The notes beneath the pieces are model-generated. The model was given only the letters and a program-made list of their open reading frames with translations, ran no database searches and was not told the origin of the DNA. The position numbers and the translations under genes were made by a program. DNA of 64,000 nt from Pararge aegeria (taxonomy: Eukaryota; Arthropoda; Insecta; Lepidoptera; Nymphalidae): contig NC_053182.1 in the NCBI RefSeq assembly GCF_905163445.1, forward strand, positions 4,774,001 through 4,838,000. The letters run 5' to 3'. Numbering within the stretch: the first letter of the stretch is position 1; every line of letters begins with the position of its first letter. This document shows, one piece after another, positions 12,001 to 23,852 of this stretch.

Positions 12001-14462
12001 TGCAGAAACGCACAAGAAATTCAAAATTAAGAAACCCTGGGTGGCTTGCCTGATGGATAACAAGAAGATATGGAAGGAGCAAGCTACAAAAGGTAACTTT
12101 ATATAAATCTAGCTTTTGACCTTTTCCGTGGCGCCCAAAGAGAATGCATCGAATCCCGTGGACGGCACATAGGACTAACGCATCGATATTGAGACAGCTT
12201 ACAATTACTAAAGACTATCAACGTTCTGTCTTCCGAGGGTTCTCGAGTACTTCGGTCACATCGCCAAAAAAGAGATGGACACAGTCCTGAAGAAATAGTA
12301 ATCGTCATCATACAGGGCACGGGTCTCCCACAAGAACTTGGATCACGCGAATCGCTTCGTGAAAAATTTAAAGAAATAGGTATTCTTACAGTAGCTTCGC
12401 AATACATTTATAATAATATAGTCTTTGTGAGGCAAAATATTACTCTTTATAAATCAAAAGCTAAAATTAACAATCGACTTACCAGAAACGGTCATAAATT
12501 AGTGATATCTGCATATCGTCTGCGAAAGGTGCAGAACTCCTTTGTGGGGTTGAGTATACGCTTTTACAACATGATTCCTAAGGAAATTCTTGACCTACCA
12601 ATGCATACATTTAAAAAATGTGTAAAAACGCATCTAGTACAGCGAGGTTACTATACATTTGATGAATTCCTCAATGACAAGGTAGAATGGAAGCAGCCAG
12701 CCTCGCTCTCATCGCCCGCAAGATAGCAAAATGATTGTAAATGTTGATGTTGGAAAAGAGCAACTACTGAGTTTCTTGCCGGCTCTTCTCGGTAGAATCT
12801 GCTTTCCGAACCGGTGGTAGAGACACACAAACATGCATACTTGACGTTTCAAAAGTGCTTATATTAGGCCTACTTGAAATAAATGAATTTTGAATTTTGA
12901 ATTTTTTGAAATTTTTGAAGAAGGGGTTAAGGCCGAACTCCACCACGTTGGCCTGGTCCGGTTAACTCCACACACCTTTTAGAACATTATGTATGCAGGT
13001 TTCCTCACGATGTTTTCCTTCACCGTTGAAGCTAGTGATATCTTAATTGCTTAAGAAAGTTAGAAGCGCGTGCTTGGATTCGAACTCGGCCTCCCGAAAG
13101 TGAAATCGAAGTCCAACCCACTATATCGATTTCAATACATATACGATAATCTTTCGATCCCAGTACAGCAATGAACAGCTCTGTTTTATTAAACATAATA
13201 TATTATTCTGTTATATAAAAGTGTAGAATCTAGATGGGTAATTACCAAATAAAGAATTATTATTGTTAGTATAAATATACTGCGACAAAACGCACATCCA
13301 TCTAACCCCAAGTAAGCGTAGCTTGTGTTATGGGTACTAAGATGAATGATGAATATTTTAATGAATAATATACATAAATACTTATAATATACATATCAAC
13401 ACCCAGACACTGAATATCATTCATGGTCATTGCACAAACATTTTCCAGTTGTGGGAATCGAACCCATGGCCTTGTACTCAGAAAGCAGGGTCGCTGCCCA
13501 CTGCGCCAGTCGGCCGTCAACTATATTATTATTAAAAATCCCGACTTTTACTAAACCTTGCCACGGAGACAGTGGCGTGCACTGGGTTTCTTACCAGGGT
13601 ATCTAAGCACACATCAAGAAAATTGCATAAAACGGCAAAAATCCTGTCTTATAATATTTATAAATTTTAGGTTAGGCAGTGCTTTTGTGCATGTATGAAG
13701 TGCACGCCGCTGCACTAAGAGTACATACATAACGGAGGCCGAGGTGGCACCTCATTATCGTGGGCGAGTTCTTCTTCTTGATCCGATTGCATACTTGTGG
13801 GTACTCGGGCAAATAAACGCGAGAAGCTAATCACATGATTTATTGTAAACAATATTTACACTTAGCATAATAATTAACACACTGTAGTTCCTACAGATAT
13901 CACTTTTAAACAATTTGTAAATAACTAGGTAAATAGCACTATGTAGCGAACGATGGGTTTGAAGCGGCGGTGTGACTAGAGACCATGCTCCACTAAGCTC
14001 TCAACAATCACTTTCCACCGGGCACCAGCCCTACTCTAAACGAATCGTCAACCCCCGCCACACCGACCCCACCCAGGTTTGAATGTCGAACTCAACCGAA
14101 CGATTGACCTCGAATGTCCAAGACAATTGAGTGATTTAATTTGAATGTCGAAGTCAATTGAGCGATGGAATAAACTAGAACAAACATTACTTACCTTCGC
14201 TCATAGACGGCGCTTCACAATTTTGTGTAGTACAACTATTTTATAACAGATGGCGTTCTAAACAATCACTTTAATTTTAATCTCTGACATATATATAGTG
14301 ACTCTACCATCGGAAGTAGATATTAATTAATCATTAAGCCCAATAAACCGCATTTCCCTAATATCGATGATAATGTCTTTTTTTCTAATTTCAGACGCCG
14401 AAGCGAGGGCCAGATTGGAAGAGGAGGACACGAACGGTACCTCACCTCCAACAGAAGAATAA
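6012..14462 (+). CDS. PDE1: PDE1-type Ca2+/calmodulin-dependent cyclic nucleotide phosphodiesterase, C-terminal 324 residues
   Basis: Hydrolyses cAMP and cGMP to 5'-nucleotides under Ca2+/calmodulin control (family knowledge). Exons: 6012-6152, 8692-8861, 10364-10589, 11172-11448, 12000-12092, 14395-14462. All have AG/GT borders and consistent phases (0, 2, 0, 1, 1). The fragment holds most of the class I PDE catalytic domain. Metal-site motifs are HNPYHNNLHAAD (fragment residues 21-32), the PDE signature HDFEHTGTTN (65-74) and HCCDISHPAK (170-179, Asp173). The nucleotide-clamp Gln224 and Phe227 lie in QIGFIDFIVEP. The last two exons give an acidic, Lys-rich tail ending in TAA. The calmodulin-binding N-terminus and start codon lie left of the window. 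Introns carry SINE and LINE debris. A candidate AATAAA is at 14782-14787, but the real 3' end is uncertain. The PDE1 assignment rests on close motif-level agreement with animal PDE1; other PDE families fit less well. Confidence 0.95.
6404..6515 (+). repeat. LINE 3' tail family E, truncated
   Basis: Begins with the 'ggactacgt...cgataaaaatgcatgggtgtaaatt' block and runs to 'gagatggtgataacaaaaacgacta', where it is interrupted by a SINE B fragment. Same family as the copies at 7.0, 32.7, 52.3 and 59.2 kb. Confidence 0.55.
6523..6630 (-). repeat. SINE family B fragment
   Basis: Carries the tail-to-middle part (aagccttagtccacc, then 'attatggagaactct' and TTCCTCACG-like blocks) joined to the truncated LINE tail at 6515. 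This is a nested or chimeric arrangement. Confidence 0.55.
7012..7250 (+). repeat. LINE 3' tail family E
   Basis: Includes 'tgtaagatggtgataaaaaaa', a 'cgtttggaaccctcgtagct' block, a 'gataggcctac' block and the terminal TTTGAATTTGAATTT run. No reverse-transcriptase frame survives. Confidence 0.65.
8065..8290 (+). repeat. SINE family C
   Basis: B-box-like 'gaattcgaacccagg' followed by the family C body (taatctagtctgatgagagcc, 'gacatagacgtgctgcc'). It is diverged and lies in PDE1 intron 1 of the visible part. Confidence 0.6.
8433..8640 (-). repeat. SINE family B
   Basis: Middle and head parts are recognisable: 'actctcaggcatgcaag', 'tttgccttcaccgttaaagc' and 'ctactgggctatcatgac'. It ends about 50 bp before the PDE1 exon at 8692. 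Confidence 0.6.
11690..11890 (+). repeat. LINE 3' tail family G
   Basis: Carries the 'cctttggttgcctggaagag' block, 'gataaggccgccaaattgta' and the following T-rich stretch shared with copies at 17.0, 45.4 and 55.1 kb. It lies between PDE1 exons 11172-11448 and 12000-12092. Confidence 0.6.
12230..12300 (+). repeat. RTE-like LINE C-terminal remnant
   Basis: The + strand frame reads RVLEYFGHIAKKEMD, which resembles the conserved segment near the C-terminus of RTE-clade LINE ORFs. Tandem stops (TAG TAA) follow. It abuts a SINE-like scrap (acagggcacgggtctccca) and then another LINE. Confidence 0.5.
12336..12910 (+). mobile_element. CR1/jockey-like LINE, 5'-truncated, with 3' tail (family F)
   Basis: An open frame to the TAG at 12724-12726 matches the C-terminal end of lepidopteran non-LTR reverse-transcriptase ORFs. 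Key segments are EKFKEIGILTV, TRNGHKL and VQNSFVGLSIRFYNMIP, ending with a GYYTFDEFLNDK segment. The typical 3' tail (ttgccggctcttctcggtag, 'taggcctacttgaaataaatgaa') ends in TTTGAATTTT. It is truncated at the 5' side and sits inside the last visible PDE1 intron. It is not a host exon. Confidence 0.8.
12911..13130 (-). repeat. SINE family B
   Basis: Near-complete copy from 'gaaggggttaaggccgaact' through 'gtttcctcacgatgttttcc' to the B-box complement TTCGAACTCGGCCTCCC. It is inserted directly after the LINE tail. Confidence 0.7.
13282..13518 (-). repeat. SINE family A, near full length
   Basis: Full body with the tRNA-like head at the high-coordinate end (GTTGTGGGAATCGAACCCAT complement of the B-box, then 'cactgcgccagtcggccgtc'). 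It lies in the last visible PDE1 intron. Confidence 0.75.
14081..14173 (+). repeat. Three tandem copies of a 31-bp unit
   Basis: Units start with GAATGTCGAACTCAACCG, GAATGTCCAAGACAATTG and GAATGTCGAAGTCAATTG at 14081, 14112 and 14143, a constant 31-bp period. They lie in a GC-richer segment of the last PDE1 intron, which may belong to an unidentified mobile element (about 13.75-14.3 kb). Confidence 0.75.
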
Positions 14463-15879
14463 TATTTAGCCACATTTGTAAATAGCGTGAAGACTAGTTG
14501 TTACAACATGTTTCAGTCGTTTTTAAAGAAAAGCTAAGCAATTCAATGTCGTAGTCGCTTAACGCTGGCATTGTGTTGTTTGCACAAATTGAGGCCGAAA
14601 GAATGTTTTTTCTTTCTACATGCGTCTCATCAAAGTACCTAGGTATCTATTAGTTTATAGGTGTCATAAAGTAGACAAAGTGTAGTGTAGTAGGTAGGTT
14701 TCGACTATATGCTCGATAGTCTCAATAACCTGTAACAGTCCACTGCTGGACTAAAGGGTTCTCCCAATAGCAGTAAAAAGGAATAAAAAAATAAAATAGA
14801 TGGTGACAAATGTATTTTGATCTGACGTCACCACACAGCACGAAACTCGGCAACGTCAAATAAAATGGAATTTAGAAATATTCTGTTAAATCTGAAATAC
14901 AGAGTTTGTTACTCTAAAACAAGTAATATTAGGTGCAGTTTGCTTTGACGTTGCTGTATTTCGATACTCAAACAGGACACAACTATTGTGAGCTTGCAAA
15001 TCTTAAATTAAGCGTACCTACTGATATTAAATGATTACGAAGGGGCTTAGCCTTTGAAGAATTTTTTTATATATCCTTTCAGTAACCCCAGAACTCTACT
15101 GGAGAAAGCTGTCGCCAGAGTTTGTTACTAGAATAATACCTACTAATTTCATTCTGTTATTACATGTGGTCCACGAATAGGGATCCGGAGATAAAATTTC
15201 ATTGTTTATACCGCGCAATAATCAGATTTAAATCTTAACCATCTTTTGATATCGACAGAGATATTTTATCGGTGTAAAAATTAAACAGAAAGAAGAAACA
15301 GGCTTTTGTGCGACCCTAATATATAAAGCACAATATATTATGCCTGATGTATATAAATTATCTTTGTGGAAGACAACGTAGTGAGTTTCATTGGAAAAGG
15401 CGATGAACCGTGGATCGGTGAACGCCTATAGTGTAAATAAATACGTATTACAAGTAGCTTTTAACTCATAATTTGCTATTAAATAATTAAACTTAAAGTA
15501 ATTTTCAGTTACGATTTCGAGCAGGTCTCGAATGTTTATATAGTTTTGTTTAAATGTAAATAGATTTTATCAATTTAATTTAAAACACAAACAAATTTAT
15601 AATTTAAATTTTGTAATATCTTGTATTGTATCTTGTTTTGCTTATTTGTTATAAAATTTAAAGTTAATTCGTATGTACCTACCTAGTTATAATAGTTAAA
15701 CCATGCTCTTAATTACTTAATAGACGATCAAATTCATGCAATAATTTTGGTCTGCACAACCAAGCGAGTAACTTCGGGAAGGGATTCAGAGCAGGTACAC
15801 CACCTATGAAAAGTATAAATCATGAACGAATTAATAAATACACTTTTATTTTAAACCACATAAACATACAGAACATTTT

Positions 15880-16160
15880 CTCTACATTATGAAAATTAAG
15901 CTTAATTTGAATATTCCGCGAAAGGCAAGAGAATCTGTGTGGTGTAATTTATAATTTCTTCAATCTTTATACTCCACACCAAACTGATCTTCGGCAAGGT
16001 ACTCTTTACGCACGTTTCGCTCCAGCCGGCACCGGAATAATGGCCGGCCGTTACAATGAATGTTAAGTCTTCGAGCAGAACTGCTTTCCTTAGAGCAGAG
16101 CAAATTGAGCTTAATTTTCATAATGTATCATGGAATTCCGAAAATTAACCGCTGCTTCTA
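15880..16160. repeat. Diverged foldback-family element
   Basis: Shares blocks with the perfect palindrome at 55.65-55.98 kb: 'aaattaagcttaattt', 'gagaatctgtgtggtgtaat' and 'atttcttcaatc'. A degenerate second arm ends 'cataatgtatcatggaattc'. The spacer and right arm are diverged, so it no longer forms a perfect hairpin. Confidence 0.6.
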
Positions 16161-16845
16161 TTCGACATTTTTCTACCCGGGGAAAAGACATTTTGTTTTA
16201 CACAGATTAAATAATATCCAAATAATAAAGCGGGAAAACTACCACTACTCCCTGTAGCCGTTATTTGGCAGGAGGACATGTCAATTTGGTCTCTTATCAG
16301 GGGGCATAATATGGGAATCTAATTTTTATTTCCTTCCTATACCATGCGTGTAGTGTGGTATCTTTTTCCTTTACTTATTAGAGCTTAGTGTGAATATCCG
16401 TTAACTTCTAAAGGCAAAGAAAAAAACTTTCCGGTTTCGTTGATTCGTACATAATATTTTATTATTTACATTTTTCAAAATGCTATAAAATATCATTACC
16501 ATTCCATTAATGGAGGTCGGACATCATCGGGACGTCGTACTTATTCACGGTCACGGTGGCGTCTGGACAATATTTCTGTCTTAAAACCCACACACAGTCC
16601 AAACGTAACCTAAGCCCAGGTCAGAGTCCTCACAGGAGTCATTTTTATCCCCCATTTCCCCCAATGTCGTCGAACTCGACTCCTGGCGAGCTGTTGCGTT
16701 CGCCACATCCCCCGGTCACGCTGTTCCATCCCTTCTATATATATAATTTATATGCACCAGAGCCAGGAACAGCGGGGCCGACGGGTACCAGGGGCTGTGG
16801 TTGGTCTTTGCTTCCCACAACAAACTGTTAATTAAATGGAAACAA

Positions 16846-16925
16846 TCGGCCCAGGACCGTGCATTTTGGAACTCCCTACAAAAGACCTATGTACAGCAGT
16901 GGACTTCAATCGTTTGATTCAATGA
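16846..16925 (+). repeat. RTE-like LINE C-terminal remnant
   Basis: The + frame reads AQDRAFWNSLQKTYVQQWTS, close to the terminal residues of RTE-type LINE ORFs in Lepidoptera. A stop follows soon after. The upstream 91-residue open frame (16556-16831) is in GC-rich sequence, probably also LINE-derived. Confidence 0.55.
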
Positions 16926-16959
16926 TGGATCTGCACTGATGAACCTCTGTTCTTGAACT

Positions 16960-17085
16960 GGGTTTTACACCATTTGCTGTCTGGAAGAGATCGCTATGTA
17001 GCGACAAGGCAGCAAAATTGTGTGCATTATGTCAACTTTTTATTTACAATTTTCCTGTATTTTTAGCTTTACAGTAAAAGTGTAT
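16960..17085 (+). repeat. LINE 3' tail family G
   Basis: Carries 'gtctggaagagatcgctatg', 'gacaaggcagcaaaattgtg' and the 'agtaaaagtgtattcaaccat' terminus with a short ATTCA-like repeat. Confidence 0.6.
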
Positions 17086-19131
17086 TCAACCATTCATACA
17101 TAGGTTAACCACGAACATGACTAGCTCCATTATCCGCTGCGTGACTGACCTTCTAGTATTACCGAGGTTATTAACAAAATAATTACCTAAAAATTCAACC
17201 TTGTAACTAAGGTGAGTATTTATATATATTAGCGAAATTAAGAATAATATTACAACAAGAACGTAGAATATAAAAGGTACTATAATTACTCAATAAATAA
17301 GTATAAATATTGCATTTTGTCACTAGCAAAATTAATAGCTTAAAATAAATAATATTATCTATTAAATACCTAATTAATAGTTATTGTATTACAAATTACA
17401 GATTTCAATAATAAATCTGGTTTAATAATGCTAATTGTTATAATATTACCACCAATAATAATGTTGTACCAACATGAATCTACAATTAAACTAGTTAAAT
17501 TGACAGGATAGAAAATAGTGCTAACCTTTATCACAGGAAACGATGGGAAAAGGACAGCAGTATTTTCAAATCGGGACAGCTAGTTTAGTTTAGATATTTG
17601 TGTTGAACGGAACTAACACCAATATTTTCGTATTTTTTTAATAAGTAAAGTAAATAGGCTTTAGTAATTTTTTTCTTAATTAGATAAAAAGCAAGTTTTT
17701 CTCGCACTACGGTGTGAAAAGTGTCTTTAACACTGTAAAGATATACTTAATTGCCTCGAAAACTATTGAAAATGAGATACCTACATCTCACATTTGCACG
17801 TCTGTACATAAATATAAATAATGTTGTATATAGGTATAAACAAAAAAATACGATATTCAATTGGCATTATTAAACAAAATTGGTTGTATTCTATGCGATA
17901 GTCTAAGAGCAAATGTATAATGAATTGCTGGTTTCGGAGCAAACATTACAGTAGCTAATAGTTTGCATTTTTTCTTTGATGAAAATCTATGTTTAATATA
18001 ATACTAATTAGAACCTAACTTATTTAACGTAGTAATATAACTTATATCGTAATCTTAACCCATATGAAAAATACGCTTATTAATTTTAATGTTTCCGATA
18101 AAATTGGAGTTCTGATATTCCCAGACCAAGTGTAAATGTGAAACTCTTTTGTAAATTAATGAAAAAGTCATCTCATAGCCATAGATAGAGAAATGTAATA
18201 TCTATAGATGTAGATATTTCTATTCGTAAATGTTTCGATGTAGGCTGCCTCTCCGCCAGTGCCCAAATTCTACGTATTGTTTTTTGTCATCAAATTTCTG
18301 CATATATGTGCTATCAACTTTGACTTTTTAAATGCAGTATGATTTGAAAATGTATAGAATAAGGATCCAGAGATGTGTAAGGTAGATTAGTGAATTAAGA
18401 GGCATAGAACGTGTATCATATTTAGTGTTTTCATATCTAAGCTAGAATGATCTTTGTTTAAAAATGTTTCTATAAGCGTTTATGTAAACCCGCAGAAGTA
18501 AAAAAGCGAGAGTATAAATGTAGATTACGATCGCTTTATTTACATAGCTTAGCCTATGTGCAAAAGGAGACATTGTTACAAAATATAGCTTCGCTCTCAC
18601 GCCGCTAAGATACCTCACACATCCTTAGTTGAAAGGCAGCCTTATTATTAATTAATAATAGCTAATAACTAGAATATTTCAGTACATATAAAGCGATTTG
18701 TATGACTGTCTGTTAAATAGCCGTGTTAAGAGCACACTCTTACAAGCAGAATTCTTCTTCAAACATGACTCATTCGAACTAAACGCTTAAAGACGGTGGC
18801 GTGCATTTAATAGAGCATAGAATACGTAACTTATTATTGTAGAACGCACAGTGCTGTGCCGCTAAATTTTAAAATGATCAAAAAGATTAAATATTTATTA
18901 TTTTCACCGAAAAAATCTTATAGGTACTTACGATCAAAGAAATATTTTTGTAAACATTTCAGTAATTTTACATCATATTTTCGTAATATAATGCACGTCA
19001 TATATATGCACGTCAAGAATCGCCTAGCTCTTATGCTACCTTATTAAATAGCCTGGTTCTGTAAAATATTGAAGGCGGAAAATTAGGAAAAATAAAAAAA
19101 ATTACGTAATAATTTAGACCCCCTCGCACAC

Positions 19132-19169
19132 TGACCTCTTTTATGCGCGCTATAGTATAAAAGAGGTCA
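19132..19169. repeat. 13-bp perfect inverted repeat
   Basis: Arms TGACCTCTTTTAT (19132-19144) and ATAAAAGAGGTCA (19157-19169) surround a 12-nt loop containing GCGCGC. No coding context. Confidence 0.8.
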
Positions 19170-19569
19170 ATGCCATCGGATAATTACTATAAAAAAATAC
19201 ATTATGTATGGTGTCAAGATAAATAGCTTCTTAACAAAGAAGCATGGGTTTACCCATCATAAGCATATAAATAAAACGTACTTCCCTATCAAAAGAGGTT
19301 GGAAAGAAAGCGGTATTTATGGAGGACAAAACCTAACCGTCCTATTAGATCTTATAACTTGAGTATAACATCTTTCGTCCCTAAAAGCCATTATTATTAA
19401 ATAAAGAAATTGCAAAAACTACAGGCGAATTAGTTTATATTTACTACCAACTATAAACCCTGTTTTAACAGTAACATAAACGTGCACGGTGCATGTACTT
19501 ATGTGATTTGAAAGAAACGTTTCTATTGCATGCAAAGAAAATCTGTATTAAAACACTTTTGCGGACTAT

Positions 19570-19609
19570 ACAAAAGCACTTTTGCGGACACACACAAAAG
19601 TGCTTTTGT
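19570..19609. repeat. 15-bp perfect inverted repeat
   Basis: ACAAAAGCACTTTTG (19570-19584) and CAAAAGTGCTTTTGT (19595-19609). A third related block (aacacttttgcgg) lies just upstream, so this is a small cluster of the same word. Confidence 0.75.
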
Positions 19610-20964
19610 ACCCCAATGTTAGAAAAGCATGAACTGGTTTGGGGATTCCGTTGTTCGCCAAAGTGTTCCACTTTCAAAAACAGTACCGAAGTCGTGTACC
19701 ATAGACACGTGTCAAAGGATTCACTTTTTTATTTTCATATTAATTTATAATTACCTACCTATACAATACAAAAAAATATCAAGTTCTCCAAATAAATACC
19801 TACGTGGGACCATACTCTTGAATATCATGGCAAATCCATAATCATACTATTTAGGTCCTTATGTATGAACCCAGGGATGGTAAGGCTAAATTTTAAACCA
19901 ACTGGTTACGCTTATCATAGATTTTACAATAGATCTTTTTATATATTTATCGACTATATTATAATATAATAGATATACCTACTGAATCTATATATAGTGC
20001 GTTTATGTACTTATTAGTAAGTAATGTATGTAATCATATAATATTATTCTAGGTAATCTAAAAGTTGTTTCAAGGTGCGTATGTGCTTTTTTTTAAATGC
20101 TAAAGATCGCTTTGCCTATATGGTACGATTTAACGTGGAGCACAGACGTGCACAAATGGCCAATTAAATGAGGACGTGAGCATTTGAATAGTTTAACAAT
20201 TTTCTGACGTCCCCATTCAGGATATCTGCTTCAATGATTCTTGAACGTCTGGGCTCCGATTCGTTGGCCTCAGATTTCATGGAAACGCATGATAAATGGA
20301 AATTTCAAACGACAAAATTCTGGGAAAGGTTTTTGTTATGAGAAAACAAAATAAAAGATTTCAATATTTTATTTCATAACTTTGTAGCAATAAAACAAAG
20401 ACAAGTCTGTGTATCATAAAAACCTAAAAACTTAGATGTAGATTATCAGTTTTTCGGTGCAATTTAGCAAATTAAGTCGAAATTTAGCGTAATCATAATT
20501 TGAGCATAGAAGTAGTTGTCCAACCATTCTGATTGGAATTATAGCTTTATGAAATTATAGAAATAGATACATAGGAAACCATTACGCTACACGAAGGAAA
20601 AATATCATATACTTCATTTACCTACCTAGGTATACACTTTTTTTTTACATTGATGTTGAATGCAGAAGAAATGCTTCTTGATTTATCAACTATCGACTTA
20701 AATCGAAAAGAAGCGAGATCTAACTATTTAAAGATCATATTAAATCATAAGTAACAACTTAATTCCGCCGCTCACCTCTCGTAGGTATCAACCTACCTAA
20801 AATAATGAATTCGTCAATGGCTGAGTAAACGAAACATTTGGAAAGCTTTAGAAGTAATATTATCTATGCTGAAAATACTTTTACCATTTGAACTTTATTT
20901 CCGACACCAAATTTTGTCCATAAGGACAAATCCGCATAGGAAGGTAGGTAGGTACCTACGCTAG

Positions 20965-21001
20965 AAGGTGATCATAATGCAGGTACATATATGATCACCT
21001 T
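20965..21001. repeat. 12-bp perfect inverted repeat
   Basis: AAGGTGATCATA (20965-20976) and TATGATCACCTT (20990-21001), with a 13-nt loop. Confidence 0.7.
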
Positions 21002-21148
21002 ACATTCAAACGGTTAGACTCTAACCTATATGCTCACCAACGTGTACCTATAACTTTGCATCTCAATGGCGTCTAAAAAGCAATCCCATTAGCCCAGAAG
21101 GATATGGCCGCTCAGATTAAATATAAATTAGCGTTAACATCGTCTTTA

Positions 21149-21195
21149 AGTCATCGTAAACGCTAAGTACGAAGTACTCAGCGTTTACGATGACT
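21149..21195. repeat. 47-nt near-perfect hairpin
   Basis: Outer arms AGTCATCGTAAACGCT (21149-21164) and AGCGTTTACGATGACT (21180-21195) are perfectly complementary. After a single A/C mismatch the inner AGTAC/GTACT pair extends the stem to a 3-nt loop. Confidence 0.85.
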
Positions 21196-23194
21196 CAGTA
21201 TGAGAAGTCTCAGTATGTCTTAAGTGGTCGTGAAAGTAAGTATGATTTAACTTGATTTTTAATATTTTTGTTTGCGATAAAGAACGGGTAAGGGGAGAGT
21301 ATGCAAGTTTTAAATAACGCTGACGGGCTAGTAAACGTCAAAAATCTTCCTCTTTCGAATACACAATCACTATATACCTAGCTAGATGATTTTTTTTTAA
21401 TCGATTTTGTAGCACGTGATGGGCTAGCAGTAAGTTCGTGCGATAATTCGCTGCGATTTGGCTTTTTAAGGATAAAAAAACCTAGATAAATTTTTCGATA
21501 TATAGGTATTTAAAGTAGTACCTATAAAATACCCAAAAGATTTATGCTTTAAATCTATGTGTGAGCTACGGATATAATTCTAAAGTGTTAAATAATAGTA
21601 CCTATCTAATTCCATAACCTAAACCTTCAAAATCATATTAATATAAAAATATTAAGGTTTTATATGAACATATACCTACCTAACCATCTAACACATAGAT
21701 TCACTAAAATACACACTTATTTAATTCTAAATAACTTGAAAATAAACTTATGTCAGAAAGGCAATAAAGGTCTTTTAAAAATAATATACCTACCTACCTA
21801 TTCGTATTTTACCCCACTAGTGACTTATCAATATGAAGGGGGTAATTGTCTAATTCTAAATCTGTATAACATTACTTAATAAGTATTTACCTCGGGTACC
21901 TAAAATGTAACTTGTATTTTCTTTTCTTTTTGAAACTCTCTTAGACTCTATCGCTATTACCTTCGTTTACCATTTAGGTGTTGTTATTAAACTCAATAAT
22001 ATGTATGTACTACATACGACTTTTTTGTTAGACGTATTTCATTTTCTACTTGTAAATAATAAGAAACACCTTGGAATGTATGTAAAGTATTTGAAAATGA
22101 AATAAAGATTTTCGTAGAAAATGTGTTTTATTAAACTACTTAGATACCAGACCTATTTAATAATAATTTATGAAATCCATCAAACTTTAGCTATTGATAA
22201 ATAAGTGCAATATTGGAAAAAATATCGCATGACGTAATTAGCCAATCCAAGCTGCTTTTAAAAAGTTCATATCCCTTTATTAGAGGACACAGCTTCACAT
22301 CTTTCAACAAAATTCAATCTCCAAACTAAATTGACTGGTCCTAAAATTGGTTTTTCTACATAGACGTTGTAAGAGGAATATACCTGTTGTTTGAGTAAGA
22401 TTTGTGAGCATGGCACAATTATAGTATAATCTAACGCCAGTAAAGCCGCGGAGCTAGTAACAAAAATAGATAAAAACTAATAAGGATAAAGTTAATTAAT
22501 AAAAAAAAAATCATTAAAAATATTTATTTCAACAGTTGAAATATTATATCATACATTCAGTATTCCGAGTACTAGATTTTATTTCGGGTGCTACAATTAG
22601 AGATAGAAACATTTGTTCGAAACATTTGTTTACAAAATAACTATAGAACCGAACTACGATTTTTTAAAGAAAAAGTAAATGAATTGAAACCGTAACATTA
22701 TTTTTCTTAAAAATTAATGCCAAAAGTATGATTATTTTAAGAAACCATCACGTTGATTAATAGTTAACCCTAAAAACTTACGGGTTTTAAGCACACTGAA
22801 CCAAAACAACAGCATGTATTAAAAAAGCTGGTAACATACATAGTAATTTACCAATACTAATTTGGCATTTTCAACAAAATATGCCTTTTTCAATATGTAG
22901 GTACTATTTTTTAAGTTACTAATAGGGCATGGTTACCATACTCCAGCAAAAATACATTATTAAAAAATACATACATACATTTTAATAAAGATTATAAAAA
23001 GTTTTAAAAAGATAAAGGTTTTATAAAAAGTATCATACATTAAAATAAACAACACTGCTTTGCTAGGAGAAATGGCAATTTTAAATATTATACTTATATC
23101 ACAAAATATTACAAGCTATATGTAATGAAAGTTAAACTTTCTATAATAGTAAATTGGTAGAACATTTTTAACTAAATATTTATCTTGTGTACAT

Positions 23195-23425
23195 AATCAT
23201 CTTCGGCACAGAGCAAGGATCTCAAATCAACAATGGCTGTCTCCTGCTACACCTGCAGCTTTTCAATTCAATCTGGTTTAAACATAATTATCACATCTTG
23301 GGACAGATGGCATAACATGCTCTCTAAAAAATTCAATACATGTTGTCAACTCCAAGAATTGAACCCTGATCCCCATGATTGAACATGCTAACCACTAGAC
23401 CAACAAGGCAAGATATTATAAAATT
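23195..23425 (-). repeat. tRNA-like SINE (family D-like)
   Basis: The minus strand begins 'ttgttggtctagtggttagc' (A-box-like) followed by GGTTCAATTCTTGG (B-box-like). The arrangement resembles a tRNA-Glu/Asp-type head with a long non-tRNA body, so it is read as a SINE, not a functional tRNA. Confidence 0.5.
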
Positions 23426-23813
23426 GTTATACTTAGATCAAGCCATTACCACCTTCTTAATGTAACTTACACAGAACAAGTTCTTCATTTTAAATATTTT
23501 TAAAGACAATGTTAATACTTTGTTTTTGATGTTAATACTTCAATTAAACAGCACATTGAAGTGTAAACAATATTTATATAAAACACCTCCTGTAATTGTA
23601 GGTTAAGCTAAGTTGGCTGTTTTGGCTTTATATGAAAGAATTATGAGAGAGCTAGGCCATAAGCCTTTTTGGTTTACTAATAACAGTATTCAATTAACTT
23701 TTATTAACTAGTGACACATTTTTTTTCTGCTCAACAATTATATATAATTAATAATAGTCAAGATTAAACAGATATTCCATTATTATTCAGTACACAAGTA
23801 TCCTGCATTATTT

Positions 23814-23852
23814 AACAATGTGTTATAAGCAGAGTTATTATAACACATTGTT
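23814..23852. repeat. 15-bp perfect inverted repeat
   Basis: AACAATGTGTTATAA (23814-23828) and TTATAACACATTGTT (23838-23852), 9-nt loop, downstream of the PRMT3 stop codon on its own strand. Confidence 0.75.

Noticed and set aside
12427..12726. 99-residue open frame that could be taken for a host gene between PDE1 exons
   Set aside because: Its sequence and downstream tail match the C-terminal end of lepidopteran non-LTR reverse-transcriptase ORFs, so it is annotated as a LINE.
16556..16831. 91-residue Pro/Ser-rich open frame
   Set aside because: No recognisable domain. It is followed directly by an RTE-like LINE remnant, so it is probably mobile-element sequence.
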